In this document: piece after piece, positions 26,217-33,738 of the stretch
Layout: each line of letters begins with the position of its first letter
How positions within the stretch are numbered: position 1 is the stretch's first letter
The notes under the pieces: generated by a model
What the model saw: the letters and a program-made list of their open reading frames with translations, nothing else
Told to the model about the DNA's origin: nothing
Databases searched by the model: none
Assembly: GCA_022573655.1 (NCBI GenBank)
Contig: JACZTO010000012.1
Span: forward strand, 1-42,053
Source of the DNA: Pseudomonadota bacterium
GTDB taxonomy: Bacteria; Pseudomonadota; Gammaproteobacteria; Steroidobacterales; Woeseiaceae
Length of the DNA: 42,053 nucleotides
Direction of reading: 5' to 3'
Position numbers and translations under genes: made by a program

Positions 26217-27398
26217 CTACAGCACGGCGGCAATCGAGGCGGCCAGGTGGCCAACATTGTCAGCGGTGATACCCGCGACGTTTATGCGACTGGAATCGAC
26301 CATATAGATCGCAAATTCTTTCTTGAGTCTTGCAACCTGATCCGCCGTAACACCTAAGAAGCAGAACATGCCTGTCGCACGCACGAGGTGAGAAAAGTCG
26401 CAATTCGGCGCCGTATCTCGCAACGCATCGTGCAGTAACGCACGCATTTCGCGGAGGCGATCACGCATCTCGTTAAGCTCCAATTCCCAGGCTGCGCGCA
26501 GGTCATCGTTATTCAGGATCAGACTAACCACGGCGGCGCCGTGATCCGGCGGTACTGAGTAGATCGTCCGCACGGCATTGTTGACCTGGCTGTAGACGAT
26601 GTCCCTTGTTGCACTGTCCGCCGCGAGTATTGACAGCGTGCCGACACGATCCCGGTAAAGGCCGAAGTTCTTGGAAGACGATGTCGACACAAGCATTTCC
26701 GGAACCCGATCTGCCATATGACGGACTGCAAACGCATCGCTATCGAGGTCTGCCGCGAATCCCTGGTAGGCCATGTCGATAAAGGGGATGAGCCCACGCT
26801 CAACAACGACATCGGTTATCGAGCGCCACTCATCAATTGACGGGTCCAGGCCCGACGGGTTGTGGCAGCACGCGTGCAACAACACCACATCGCCCGCTGG
26901 TGCTTCGCGCAGCGTGGCCAACATCTCGTCGATCTTGACTGATTGACTCTGCACATCGTAATAGGGGTAGGGCTTGAGATTTAGTCCCGCACCGCCGAGC
27001 AGCGGAACATGGTTGGCCCAGGTGGGATCGCTCGTCCATACGGACGCATCGCTGCGTGCCCTTAGAAGCAGACTTGCAGCAACGCGCAACGATCCCGAAC
27101 CACCCGGAGTCTGAATGGTCATTAGCCGGTCAACGGGCGCGGAAGATCCAAACGTCAGGGCCTGCATTGCCGTATTGAATGCCGGCGCGCCTGCTGTCCC
27201 GATATAGGCTTTGCTGTCCTGCGTCTCCAGCAGTTGCCGCTCTGCTGTCTTTACGACGTCCAGCACTGGCGTTTCTCCGCCAGCATTGCGGTAGACGCCA
27301 ACTCCGAGGTCAATTTTCTCGGCGCGCGAATCATTTCGATGTTCCGCGATCAGGCCCAGAATGGCGTCTGCTTTGGCGGCTTGCAGTTCCTCAAACAA
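26217..27398 (-). CDS. Aspartate/aromatic amino acid aminotransferase
   Basis: This 393-residue fold-type I PLP enzyme is of the AspC/TyrB group. The N-terminus FEELQAAKADAILGLIAEHRND and KIDLGVGVYRNAGGETPVL are family signatures. The PLP lysine lies in STSSSKNFGLYRDRVG, and CCHNPSGLDP and the C-terminal arginine in SSRINVAGI bind cofactor or substrate. It transfers amino groups between aspartate or aromatic amino acids and 2-oxoglutarate. I prefer the TTG at 27396-27398, seven bases after GGAG and matching the family N-terminus; a GTG three bases and a TTG 18 bases further upstream are possible. It starts only 16 bases after a strong terminator of the HiPIP gene. Confidence 0.9.
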   Translation of the reverse strand: MFEELQAAKADAILGLIAEHRNDSRAEKIDLGVGVYRNAGGETPVLDVVKTAERQLLETQDSKAYIGTAGAPAFNTAMQALTFGSSAPVDRLMTIQTPGGSGSLRVAASLLLRARSDASVWTSDPTWANHVPLLGGAGLNLKPYPYYDVQSQSVKIDEMLATLREAPAGDVVLLHACCHNPSGLDPSIDEWRSITDVVVERGLIPFIDMAYQGFAADLDSDAFAVRHMADRVPEMLVSTSSSKNFGLYRDRVGTLSILAADSATRDIVYSQVNNAVRTIYSVPPDHGAAVVSLILNNDDLRAAWELELNEMRDRLREMRALLHDALRDTAPNCDFSHLVRATGMFCFLGVTADQVARLKKEFAIYMVDSSRINVAGITADNVGHLAASIAAVL

Positions 27399-27413
27399 CA
27401 CTTTTCTCCGTGA

Positions 27414-27440
27414 CAAAAACGCCGGCCAAAAGGCCGGCGT
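27414..27440 (-). terminator. Rho-independent terminator after the HiPIP gene
   Basis: A perfect 9-bp GC-rich stem (27419-27427 with 27432-27440) closes a 4-base loop, followed on the minus strand by five T (27414-27418). It lies 26 bases after the HiPIP stop. The aminotransferase start codon lies 16 bases beyond its T-tract, so that gene depends on read-through or on a promoter overlapping this hairpin or the HiPIP end. Confidence 0.9.
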
Positions 27441-27466
27441 TGCAAATTCCTCAAGTTAGCGAAGAA

Positions 27467-27790
27467 TCAGGGCTTGGGAGCCCAGACCGAACACCAGCCC
27501 TTGGCTGCAACCGACTTACCGGGAAAGATCTGGCACGGGCGCCATGCATCGCCGTCGTTGCCCAGAACCAGCGCGCAACCTGAGCAATTCTGATCAGCTG
27601 CAGGATTGGCTCGCGACGCAGGATCGACGGACGAAGCATCGTCTGTGTACTTCATGGCCATCGCCATCGGGTCGTCTGCCGTCAGGTGCGGCAAATCGTC
27701 AGCCCATGCCTCGCGACCGGATTGTGCCAGGTAACCGGCAGCAGCAACGGCTGACAGCTGGATAAACTTGCGGCGTGCAATCTTGCTCAA
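27467..27790 (-). CDS. High-potential iron-sulfur protein (HiPIP), Tat-exported
   Basis: The 107-residue precursor has a twin-arginine signal (ARRKFIQLSAVAAAGYL, Arg6-Arg7), with cleavage likely after AWA at residue 30. The mature protein has the four cluster cysteines at 69, 72, 86 and 100 in the order CxxC, PCQIFPG, GWCSVW, the HiPIP fingerprint. HiPIPs are periplasmic one-electron carriers feeding reductases, oxidases or photosynthetic centres. The start is TTG at 27788-27790, with GGGAG seven bases upstream. A TAGAAT on the minus strand upstream may be the -10. It could carry electrons for an oxidase not in this window. Confidence 0.93.
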   Translation of the reverse strand: MSKIARRKFIQLSAVAAAGYLAQSGREAWADDLPHLTADDPMAMAMKYTDDASSVDPASRANPAADQNCSGCALVLGNDGDAWRPCQIFPGKSVAAKGWCSVWAPKP

Positions 27791-27830
27791 CGGACTCTCC
27801 CAAAAATATTTCGATTGTAACTTTTGATTC

Positions 27831-27842
27831 GGAGCCGGCTCC
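27831..27842. repeat. Perfect 12-bp palindrome in the HiPIP leader
   Basis: GGAGCCGGCTCC at 27831-27842 is self-complementary and lies about 41 bases upstream of the HiPIP start, probably within its leader or promoter. It could be a hairpin or a regulator site; nothing in the sequence decides which. Confidence 0.35.
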
Positions 27843-28040
27843 TGCCGACGACCGCTATTCTAAACCATTACGAGGGTGTCGGCGAAGATTTTAGCAGATG
27901 TTCCTGAACGCCAGCAGAACAAGGTATATATATGAATGTACTCAGTTTTTAAGTTTGAAGATGCGCAAAGTATTGAAACACATTCCAAGTGTTTATGCGG
28001 GGTTCAGCGTGTTTCCGTTTCAATGTTTTGCCATGTTTTG

Positions 28041-28575
28041 TGTACGCCGTCAGCGCCTATGGGTACGCCCATCATGCATATCGACCAGTTCGTGCGCGGC
28101 AAAGGCCTGTTCGTCGAAACGGATTACGAGCCGACCGAGGAACGCACCAATCGCAAGTTCCCGTTGCTTTTGACGACCCGGTCGAATCCTGTCGCAGTAC
28201 AGCGTCGGGGCGCAGACGAGACGCACGGCGAACACTGTCTGGCACGATGAAGACTTGCTTGAAATTCACCCAAGCGATGCCGAATTACGGGGTATTCACG
28301 ACGGCAAGTTGGTCTCCCTTGCGAGTCGCAAGGGTGATATCACGCTGCGCGCAAAGATTACCGAACGCGTGAAGCCCGGCGTTGTTTATACGACCTTCCA
28401 CAACCCCGAAACCGGCGCCAACGTGGTGACCACAGAATACAGTGACTGGGCGACCAACTGCCCTGAGTACAAGGTGACGGCTGTGCAAGTCACGCCGGCG
28501 ACGCATCGCTCGAACTGGCAGGACGGCTTCGCGGAACGCGCAGAGCAGCAAGGCAAGATCGCCGAACCCTCGTAG
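28041..28575 (+). pseudogene. C-terminal remnant of formate dehydrogenase alpha subunit, frameshifted
   Basis: From about 28041 one frame reads GTPIMHIDQFVRGKGLFVET and on to NRKFPLLLTT. After one extra C in the CCC run near 28180, the next frame reads GRILSQYSVGAQTRRTANTV then HDEDLLEIHPSDAELRGIHDG through VVYTTFHNPETGANV, TTEYSDWATNCPEYKVTAV, ending at the TAG at 28575. This is the molydopterin-dinucleotide-binding C-terminus of an FdhA/FdsA-type formate dehydrogenase. Only about 175 of the usual 900 or more residues remain; the iron-sulfur and catalytic domains are missing, and no other fdh gene is nearby. The single-base shift might be a sequencing error, but the N-terminal loss is real. 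Upstream sequence (27898-28040) shows nothing recognisable. Confidence 0.85.
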
Positions 28576-28604
28576 GAGCGCGCCTTGCACGCGAATGAGA
28601 TTAG

Positions 28605-28706
28605 GGGGGACAGTGACCCTAACTCTCAAGACCGGATCACTATTGCCTTACAAACTTGGAGAGTTAGGGTCACTGTCCCCCTGGTTAGGGTCACTGTCCC
28701 CCTAAC
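28605..28706. repeat. Three copies of a REP-like GTTAGGGTCACTGTCCCC motif
   Basis: One copy on the minus strand (28605-28626) faces a copy on the plus strand (28659-28681), forming a large imperfect inverted repeat with a spacer of about 32 bases. A third, plus-oriented copy lies at 28684-28706 and itself ends in an inverted CCTAAC. The arrangement resembles REP/BIME elements mobilised by REP-associated tyrosine (Y1) transposases, but no such transposase is in the window. It sits between the formate dehydrogenase scar and the end of the next gene. Confidence 0.75.
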
Positions 28707-29094
28707 TGTCACCCTGTTTGTCCGGCTCATCATCAAAGAGCCAGCGTTCTATCGGCGATTTCAGATATTTCGCGAAAGCAACGAACGCGAGGCCAAACCC
28801 AATGGCGCCCCACGGCGGCGCGAAGCTTACGATCTTCACAGGCCACATGAATGCGGCCAAAGTATTCTTGAAAGAATCGACGACAAGATTCAAGAGAAAA
28901 CTGACGATTTGTCCATTGAACAGATCGCCGACACCGGCGATGTCCTCAGCAATGGAACCAACCTCGAGAATAATAAAAGTTACCGCAAATCCACAGGCGT
29001 AGAGCCCACCACCGCGAACAGACCACACCTTCCGAAACCAGGTGCGAAACCAGCCATGCGACTGCGCAGGGAGCGCGCGGACGCGCTCGCTCAA
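28702..29094 (-). CDS. Small hypothetical membrane protein
   Basis: I do not recognise the family. The 130-residue product has an N-terminal basic amphipathic stretch, then hydrophobic segments at about 30-50 (GGGLYACGFAVTFIILEVG), 60-85 and 90-110 (PWGAIGFGLAFVAFAKYL), and an acidic tail. The start appears to be TTG at 29092-29094, with no strong ribosome binding site. The stop codon TAG and the last residues lie inside the third REP-like copy, so the repeat has set or replaced the natural C-terminus. The opposite-strand frame over this region is less plausible. It is 23 bases after the SYLF gene, possibly cotranscribed. Confidence 0.62.
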   Translation of the reverse strand: MSERVRALPAQSHGWFRTWFRKVWSVRGGGLYACGFAVTFIILEVGSIAEDIAGVGDLFNGQIVSFLLNLVVDSFKNTLAAFMWPVKIVSFAPPWGAIGFGLAFVAFAKYLKSPIERWLFDDEPDKQGDS

Positions 29095-29117
29095 GCGTTC
29101 TTTTAGCGGTGGCTGGT

Positions 29118-29669
29118 TCAGGATTTGTCGAGCTTGGAGAACTTCGATCCTTCGAGCGTCAGGTTATACATCAGGCCTTTTGAACCAAAGATGAAGCCCA
29201 CGACAGGATCACTGATATTTTGACTGTCAATCGTTTTACCCGCTCCTATGTCGACCAACGCGACGGAACCGTCAATACCAACTTTCCAACCGTTGGAGTT
29301 GCGAAACTTCTGCAGGGAATCTTTCGTCATGAACACTATAACAACGGATTTCGCCTGCGCGCCAAGCTGCAGGCCGAAGGATCCGGCCGACGTGCGATAA
29401 TAGTCAATCGTCTGACCGCCTACGCGCAGCACGCCCTCGCCGGTCTCGCCCCCGATACCAATGCCGATCTTGATCACGCGAGGAAACACCAGGTAGCCAG
29501 CAGCCTGATTCAGGAAAACTTCCGAACCCTTAATATCCTCCCGGAAGACTTCAAGCGCTTTATCCGCTTCCAGATCGAGTTTTTCGGCTGACGCCGCCAA
29601 CACCGACCCGGCGAACAGCATCGCCGCGACAATGGTGAGAGAGCGTATTTTATGGCTGTGATTTTTCAT
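29118..29669 (-). CDS. SYLF/YSC84-like exported protein
   Basis: From the ATG at 29667-29669 (AGGA eight bases upstream) the product is 183 residues, with a signal peptide (IRSLTIVAAMLFAGSVLAA, cut near ASA about residue 26). The rest is a SYLF domain: AAGYLVFPRVIKIGIGIGGETGEGVLRV, YYRTSAGSFGLQLGAQAKSVVIVFMT and a C-terminal VVGFIFGSKGLMYNLTLEGSKFSKL. Eukaryotic YSC84 members bind phosphoinositides; bacterial ones are periplasmic with unknown ligands. A start further upstream (29732) adds 21 polar residues before the signal peptide and is unlikely. Confidence 0.9.
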   Translation of the reverse strand: MKNHSHKIRSLTIVAAMLFAGSVLAASAEKLDLEADKALEVFREDIKGSEVFLNQAAGYLVFPRVIKIGIGIGGETGEGVLRVGGQTIDYYRTSAGSFGLQLGAQAKSVVIVFMTKDSLQKFRNSNGWKVGIDGSVALVDIGAGKTIDSQNISDPVVGFIFGSKGLMYNLTLEGSKFSKLDKS

Positions 29670-29769
29670 CGTTTGCATCCTGTGTTTGAGCGTCTGGCCA
29701 TCCGGGGACCGTAAGTCGCAATGATAGCCCAAAATGTGTTGTACAGATTATGCGCTGTTCGCTGAACGT

Positions 29770-30117
29770 TTACTGAACATCGACGGCGCCCGCGCCCGGC
29801 ATCAGCCCTGGCGGTATTGGGGCCCGACGCCGGTTGGACCGCGGCGGGTAGTTGGCCGCAAGATAGTCGATAATTTGCGCTTCCGTGCCTGGCTCGAACT
29901 GCCATAAATTCTGCGTTTCCTGCATCCAGCGAATGATATCCAGCCACGTCTGGCGATCTGCGCGCTGGCTCGTCACCAGCGCATGCGAATGGCAGCCACC
30001 ACAATGTGCGCGTACTTGCTGCCAGCCCGGATTTTTTATGAGCCCAGTCGCCGCGTCCGTATCGACGGCCCAAGCTGCGCCAGGCAGGAACAACAGCACG
30101 ACCAGCGCCAACTTCAT
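29770..30117 (-). CDS. Monohaem cytochrome c, SorB-like partner of sulfite dehydrogenase
   Basis: The 115-residue precursor has a signal peptide (MKLALVVLLFLPGAAWA, cut at 17) and one haem c site, CGGCH (Cys39, Cys42, His43). Met65 in IIRWMQETQ is a candidate sixth ligand. Small size and position immediately after a sulfite-oxidase-type gene match SorB of SorAB sulfite dehydrogenases, which passes electrons to the respiratory chain. The ATG overlaps the SorA-like stop by 4 bases, so the two proteins should be made together. It is the last gene of the long hut-sor chain. Confidence 0.85.
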   Translation of the reverse strand: MKLALVVLLFLPGAAWAVDTDAATGLIKNPGWQQVRAHCGGCHSHALVTSQRADRQTWLDIIRWMQETQNLWQFEPGTEAQIIDYLAANYPPRSNRRRAPIPPGLMPGAGAVDVQ

Positions 30118-31430
30118 GCAGTCACCATAATCGCGACTCGATGGCAGGCGTTATTGAGGTAGCCGCGCGGATTCCAAGCCGGCACGACCATGGGTTGCGA
30201 CCGGTCTCTATCGTCAACCGCCCGCGCCCAGACCTCATAATAGCCTGCTTGCGGAAACTCAACCGTGGCTGTCCAATGCTGCCAGGCAAGCCGGTTGGCA
30301 GGCTTTTTCAGTTTTGCTGATCGCCAGGTGGCGCCAAAGTTGATCGATGTATACATCTTTTTGACGGCTGAATCGCCGGCCCACGCATGGCCACGAAGTT
30401 GCAGCGGCTTATTGACCCTGGTTTCAATGCCCGACTTCGGATAGGTGATAAGCGATTTCACTGGCATGGACTCAATAATGCACATGTCCTCATCAGCGAC
30501 CGCTGCGCCCGGCATCACAGGTTTACACGGAACCCTGTAAGACTGCCCGGTCATCTTTGCCCCGTCGTGCACTCGATCGCGGATGATGATGCGCGTCAGC
30601 CACTTGCCGCTTACCGATCCCGGCCAGCCCGCACACAGCATGCGAACTGGATAGCCATGCAATTCCGGCAACGGCTTGCCATTCATCGCCCAGACGATCA
30701 TGGATTCCTTTTCGAGGGCCTTGTGCAGCGGCACACCGCGCGAAATCGGCTCTTTCGTCGGGTCTCCCGACAGATGCGTATCGGCCGCCGTGTAAGCGAC
30801 GTAAACGGCATTGTCGCCGATGCCGCAGGCTTCGAGTACATCCCGCATTCGCACCCCGGTCCATTCAGGACAACCGATGGCACCGGTGGACCACTGGTTA
30901 CCTTTCGCAGGTGGATAAAACTCGGAACGACCATTGCCCCCGCATTCAATTTGCAGTTGCAGCGTGTAGTGTTTGAAGCGCTTCTGAATCTCGCCGAGCG
31001 ACATCGTCTTGGGGCGCATGCACGCTTCTCCCTCAATACTGATCTCCCAGGCCAGAGGATCGATATCCCAGGTCACTGGCGGCACACCATTGTTGCGGAC
31101 AAACAATCGTGTCGCCGGCGTTATCGGGTCATCAAGCAAGTGAGCGGGTGTCTCTGCGTTTATTGGCCGGTCGTTGAGAACGACCAGACCCGATTTACCC
31201 GGTATCGAAAAAAACTCGTCACTTTGCGCCAGCGCCGCGGGTATCAGGCCACCGGGCATGTATTTTGCGAACGGGATACTCGCCCCGAGCACCGCGCTCA
31301 TCACCGCAAGACCTGAACCACCCAGAAATCCGCGTCGCGAGAGCGAATCAGTTTTGCGCCCCCATACAACCTCATCTGCTAATCGCGAGTTTCCGGCATA
31401 GAGCTCATGAATGCCCTTTTCTTTCGTCAT
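30114..31430 (-). CDS. Sulfite dehydrogenase molybdenum subunit, SorA/SoxC-like
   Basis: The 438-residue precursor has a Tat signal (SRRGFLGGSGLAVMSAVL, Arg32-Arg33) and a sulfite-oxidase fold. The molybdenum-ligating cysteine is Cys163 in LQIECGGNGRSEF. HGYPVRMLCAGWPGSVSGKWL is the conserved cofactor/substrate region, and the C-terminal part is the Mo-co oxidoreductase dimerisation domain, ending near WNPRGYLNNACHRV. It should oxidise sulfite to sulfate in the periplasm, handing electrons to the cytochrome c encoded next (4-base overlap). Other family members act on sulfane sulfur (SoxC), so the substrate is not proven. It overlaps hutG by 4 bases (ATGA), unexpected for a histidine operon. 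Confidence 0.9.
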   Translation of the reverse strand: MTKEKGIHELYAGNSRLADEVVWGRKTDSLSRRGFLGGSGLAVMSAVLGASIPFAKYMPGGLIPAALAQSDEFFSIPGKSGLVVLNDRPINAETPAHLLDDPITPATRLFVRNNGVPPVTWDIDPLAWEISIEGEACMRPKTMSLGEIQKRFKHYTLQLQIECGGNGRSEFYPPAKGNQWSTGAIGCPEWTGVRMRDVLEACGIGDNAVYVAYTAADTHLSGDPTKEPISRGVPLHKALEKESMIVWAMNGKPLPELHGYPVRMLCAGWPGSVSGKWLTRIIIRDRVHDGAKMTGQSYRVPCKPVMPGAAVADEDMCIIESMPVKSLITYPKSGIETRVNKPLQLRGHAWAGDSAVKKMYTSINFGATWRSAKLKKPANRLAWQHWTATVEFPQAGYYEVWARAVDDRDRSQPMVVPAWNPRGYLNNACHRVAIMVTA

Positions 31431-32212
31431 GAATTGGCTGTTTCCAGATATGTCCGAATCATCCGCCGCAGCGTATCACGAAGATCCGCGGCCTTTTTCT
31501 CATCAAACGATGTCGATTTTTCATCCATGTAGGCGCGCTGCGCAATCTCGAGCTGTAGCGCATGAATATTGTTGGCCGGACTGCCATAGTGCCGCGTGAT
31601 GTAGCCGCCTTTGAACCTGTCATTGACGACACAACTGTAGTCGCTGAGCCCTGCGATTTCGGCAACTGCCGTTTCAATGGCGGCGCCGCAACTCGCCCCA
31701 TCGTTACTGCCGAGATTCAGTTCCGGAAGTTCGCCGTCAAACAGCCGTGGCACGACGCTTGGTATCGAATGAGCATCCCACAACAAGGCATACCCGTGCT
31801 TCTCTCGCATCGCGGTCAGCGTCGCATCGATGTGATCGTGATACGGCCGCCAATAGTTCCCGATGCGTCGTTCCTTGTCGTCGTTTGCAACGCCGCCGGT
31901 CGAGTAAATATCTTCGCCGGCGAACGTTCGCTCTGGACATAGCCCGGTCACAACCTGTCCGGGATACAGGTCACCGTCTTCCGCCGAGCGATTCAGGTCA
32001 ACGACGTAGCGCGAGAAATCGGCAACCAATAGCTTCGCACCCATGTCACGAACAAAATCGTAAAGCTGTGCGACATGCCAGTCAGTGTCCGGAATGTCGC
32101 GACCGGCCTGGGTCATGCGCTCGCGAATATCGTCCGGTATCCGTCGGCCATCGTGAGGCACGCTGACCAGCAACGGCAATTCACCGTCGCTGTATCGGAA
32201 AATATCACTCAT
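31427..32212 (-). CDS. hutG: N-formylglutamate deformylase
   Basis: HutG hydrolyses N-formylglutamate to glutamate and formate, the last step of the five-enzyme histidine pathway. The 261-residue protein shows the N-formylglutamate amidohydrolase pattern: LLVSVPHDGR at the start, DTDWHVAQLY, ADFSRYVVDLNR, YHDHIDATL, LLWDAHSIPS and, later, GGYITRHYG with ALQLEIAQRAYM. The His and Glu residues in these motifs are likely metal ligands. It pairs logically with hutF in the same operon. It overlaps hutH upstream and the sulfite dehydrogenase gene downstream by 4 bases each. Confidence 0.94.
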   Translation of the reverse strand: MSDIFRYSDGELPLLVSVPHDGRRIPDDIRERMTQAGRDIPDTDWHVAQLYDFVRDMGAKLLVADFSRYVVDLNRSAEDGDLYPGQVVTGLCPERTFAGEDIYSTGGVANDDKERRIGNYWRPYHDHIDATLTAMREKHGYALLWDAHSIPSVVPRLFDGELPELNLGSNDGASCGAAIETAVAEIAGLSDYSCVVNDRFKGGYITRHYGSPANNIHALQLEIAQRAYMDEKSTSFDEKKAADLRDTLRRMIRTYLETANS

Positions 32213-33738
32213 GTACTAAGACTTGGCAAAACGGACGCAGCATAGTCACAGTACTCACCAGCGTTAACGGTGGCAGCCACTTGTCGAATATCTGCAGACA
32301 ATGAACGATCGTTTTCATAGGCCGGAGATATTTTCCGTAAACCGGAAATGACGTCGCTAATCGAGTTTGAACTCTTCTGTGGCCGATGAAACTCTATGCC
32401 TTGCGCCGCCGCCAGTAATTCTATGGCAACAATGTCCGCAATATTGTCGAGCATCGTATGCAAACGCCGTGCAGCAAACGTCGCCATGCTGACGTGATCT
32501 TCCTGATTGGCCGACGTCGGAATACTGTCGACGCTTGCCGGGTGAGCATGCGACTTGTTTTCCGACGCCAGCGCGGCCGCGGTGACCTGCGCCATCATGA
32601 AGCCGCTGTTCAGCCCACCGTCTTTGACCAGAAACGCCGGCAAACCGCTGTGATGTGAATCAATCAGCAATGCTATGCGACGTTCGGATAGTGCGCCTAT
32701 CTCCGCTATTGCGAGCGCAAGATAATCAGCTGCCAGCGCGACGGGTTCTGCGTGGAAGTTACCGCCCGACAGAATCAATTTCGAATCTGCAAACACCAGC
32801 GGATTGTCTGTGACAGCATTCGATTCGGTTTCAAGTACCGAACAAACATGTCGCAACACATCAAGGCACGCACCAATAACCTGTGGTTGACAGCGAATCG
32901 AGTAGGGATCCTGGACGCGCCCACAATCGACGTGCGACGCACGGATCTCACTGCCACGCATCAATTCACGCAGCACGCCGGCAACGGCAATTTGACCACC
33001 ATGTCCGCGAACATTCTGAATGCGTTTGTCGAACGGCGTATCACTCCCCTTGATGGCATCCGCCGACATCGCCCCGGCCACTAACGCTGCCGACAATATA
33101 TTTTCCGTTCTGAACACTGCGGCAAGCGCCAGTGCCGTCGATACCTGCGTCCCATTCAGGAGTGCCAGCCCCTCTTTCGGCGCGAGTCTCACGGGCTTGA
33201 TGCCCGCCTTCTTCAGTGCAGCACTCGCGGACATCACCTTGCCGTCCACTCGCACCTCGCCGTTGCCGATCAGCGCGCCCGCCATGTGCGCAAGTGGCGC
33301 AAGGTCGCCAGACGCACCGACCGAACCGCGTGACGGTATGCATGGGTAAATTCTGTGGTTGATCAGCTCACAAAGCGTTTCCACCAGTTCGAGGCGGACC
33401 CCAGAAAAGCCCTCGGCCAGTGCTATGACCTTGATGAGCATGATCAATCGTACGATCTCGTCACCAAGATCTTCGCCAACGCCAACAGCGTGCGAGCTCA
33501 CCAGGTTTTCCTGCAGCTGCGCCAGCTGATCGTCGTCGATGCGCACTTGTGCCAACTGACCAAAGCCCGTATTGACGCCGTAGACCTGCTCGCCGCCAGC
33601 AACCACTTCGACGATGAATTCGTTTGACTCTGCGATTCGCCTCCTGGCTTCCGCGCCGAGCGTCACATCAACCGACTCTTCCCAGGCGGCTCTGAGTGTC
33701 GCCAGTGTGACGAGCTGATTATCAATCTCCAGATTCAT
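32209..33738 (-). CDS. hutH: Histidine ammonia-lyase
   Basis: HutH removes ammonia from L-histidine to give urocanate. From the ATG at 33736-33738 the protein is 509 residues, the usual length. The Ala-Ser-Gly triad that cyclises to the MIO electrophile lies at residues 142-144 in [13 protein letters not shown], and [11 protein letters not shown] (about 52-62) supplies the active-site tyrosine. Other family blocks (SDNPLVF-like [24 protein letters not shown]) are intact. A longer in-frame start at 33792 lies inside hutU and is rejected. The ATG overlaps the hutU TGA by 4 bases. Confidence 0.97.
   Translation of the reverse strand: MNLEIDNQLVTLATLRAAWEESVDVTLGAEARRRIAESNEFIVEVVAGGEQVYGVNTGFGQLAQVRIDDDQLAQLQENLVSSHAVGVGEDLGDEIVRLIMLIKVIALAEGFSGVRLELVETLCELINHRIYPCIPSRGSVGASGDLAPLAHMAGALIGNGEVRVDGKVMSASAALKKAGIKPVRLAPKEGLALLNGTQVSTALALAAVFRTENILSAALVAGAMSADAIKGSDTPFDKRIQNVRGHGGQIAVAGVLRELMRGSEIRASHVDCGRVQDPYSIRCQPQVIGACLDVLRHVCSVLETESNAVTDNPLVFADSKLILSGGNFHAEPVALAADYLALAIAEIGALSERRIALLIDSHHSGLPAFLVKDGGLNSGFMMAQVTAAALASENKSHAHPASVDSIPTSANQEDHVSMATFAARRLHTMLDNIADIVAIELLAAAQGIEFHRPQKSSNSISDVISGLRKISPAYENDRSLSADIRQVAATVNAGEYCDYAASVLPSLST

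Noticed and set aside
27898-28040. Further upstream remnant of formate dehydrogenase
   Set aside because: No frame before about 28041 resembles the family; homology seems to stop there.
28605-28706. CRISPR array
   Set aside because: Only three copies, in mixed orientation with unequal spacing and no cas genes; this fits a REP-like element instead.
28585-29106. 173-codon plus-strand open frame
   Set aside because: Its first part is translated REP-like repeat (VRVTVPLVRVTVPL) and the rest is antisense to the better-supported membrane protein.
30387-31316. 309-codon plus-strand open frame
   Set aside because: It is antisense to the sulfite dehydrogenase gene, which has a Tat signal and an intact molybdenum site.
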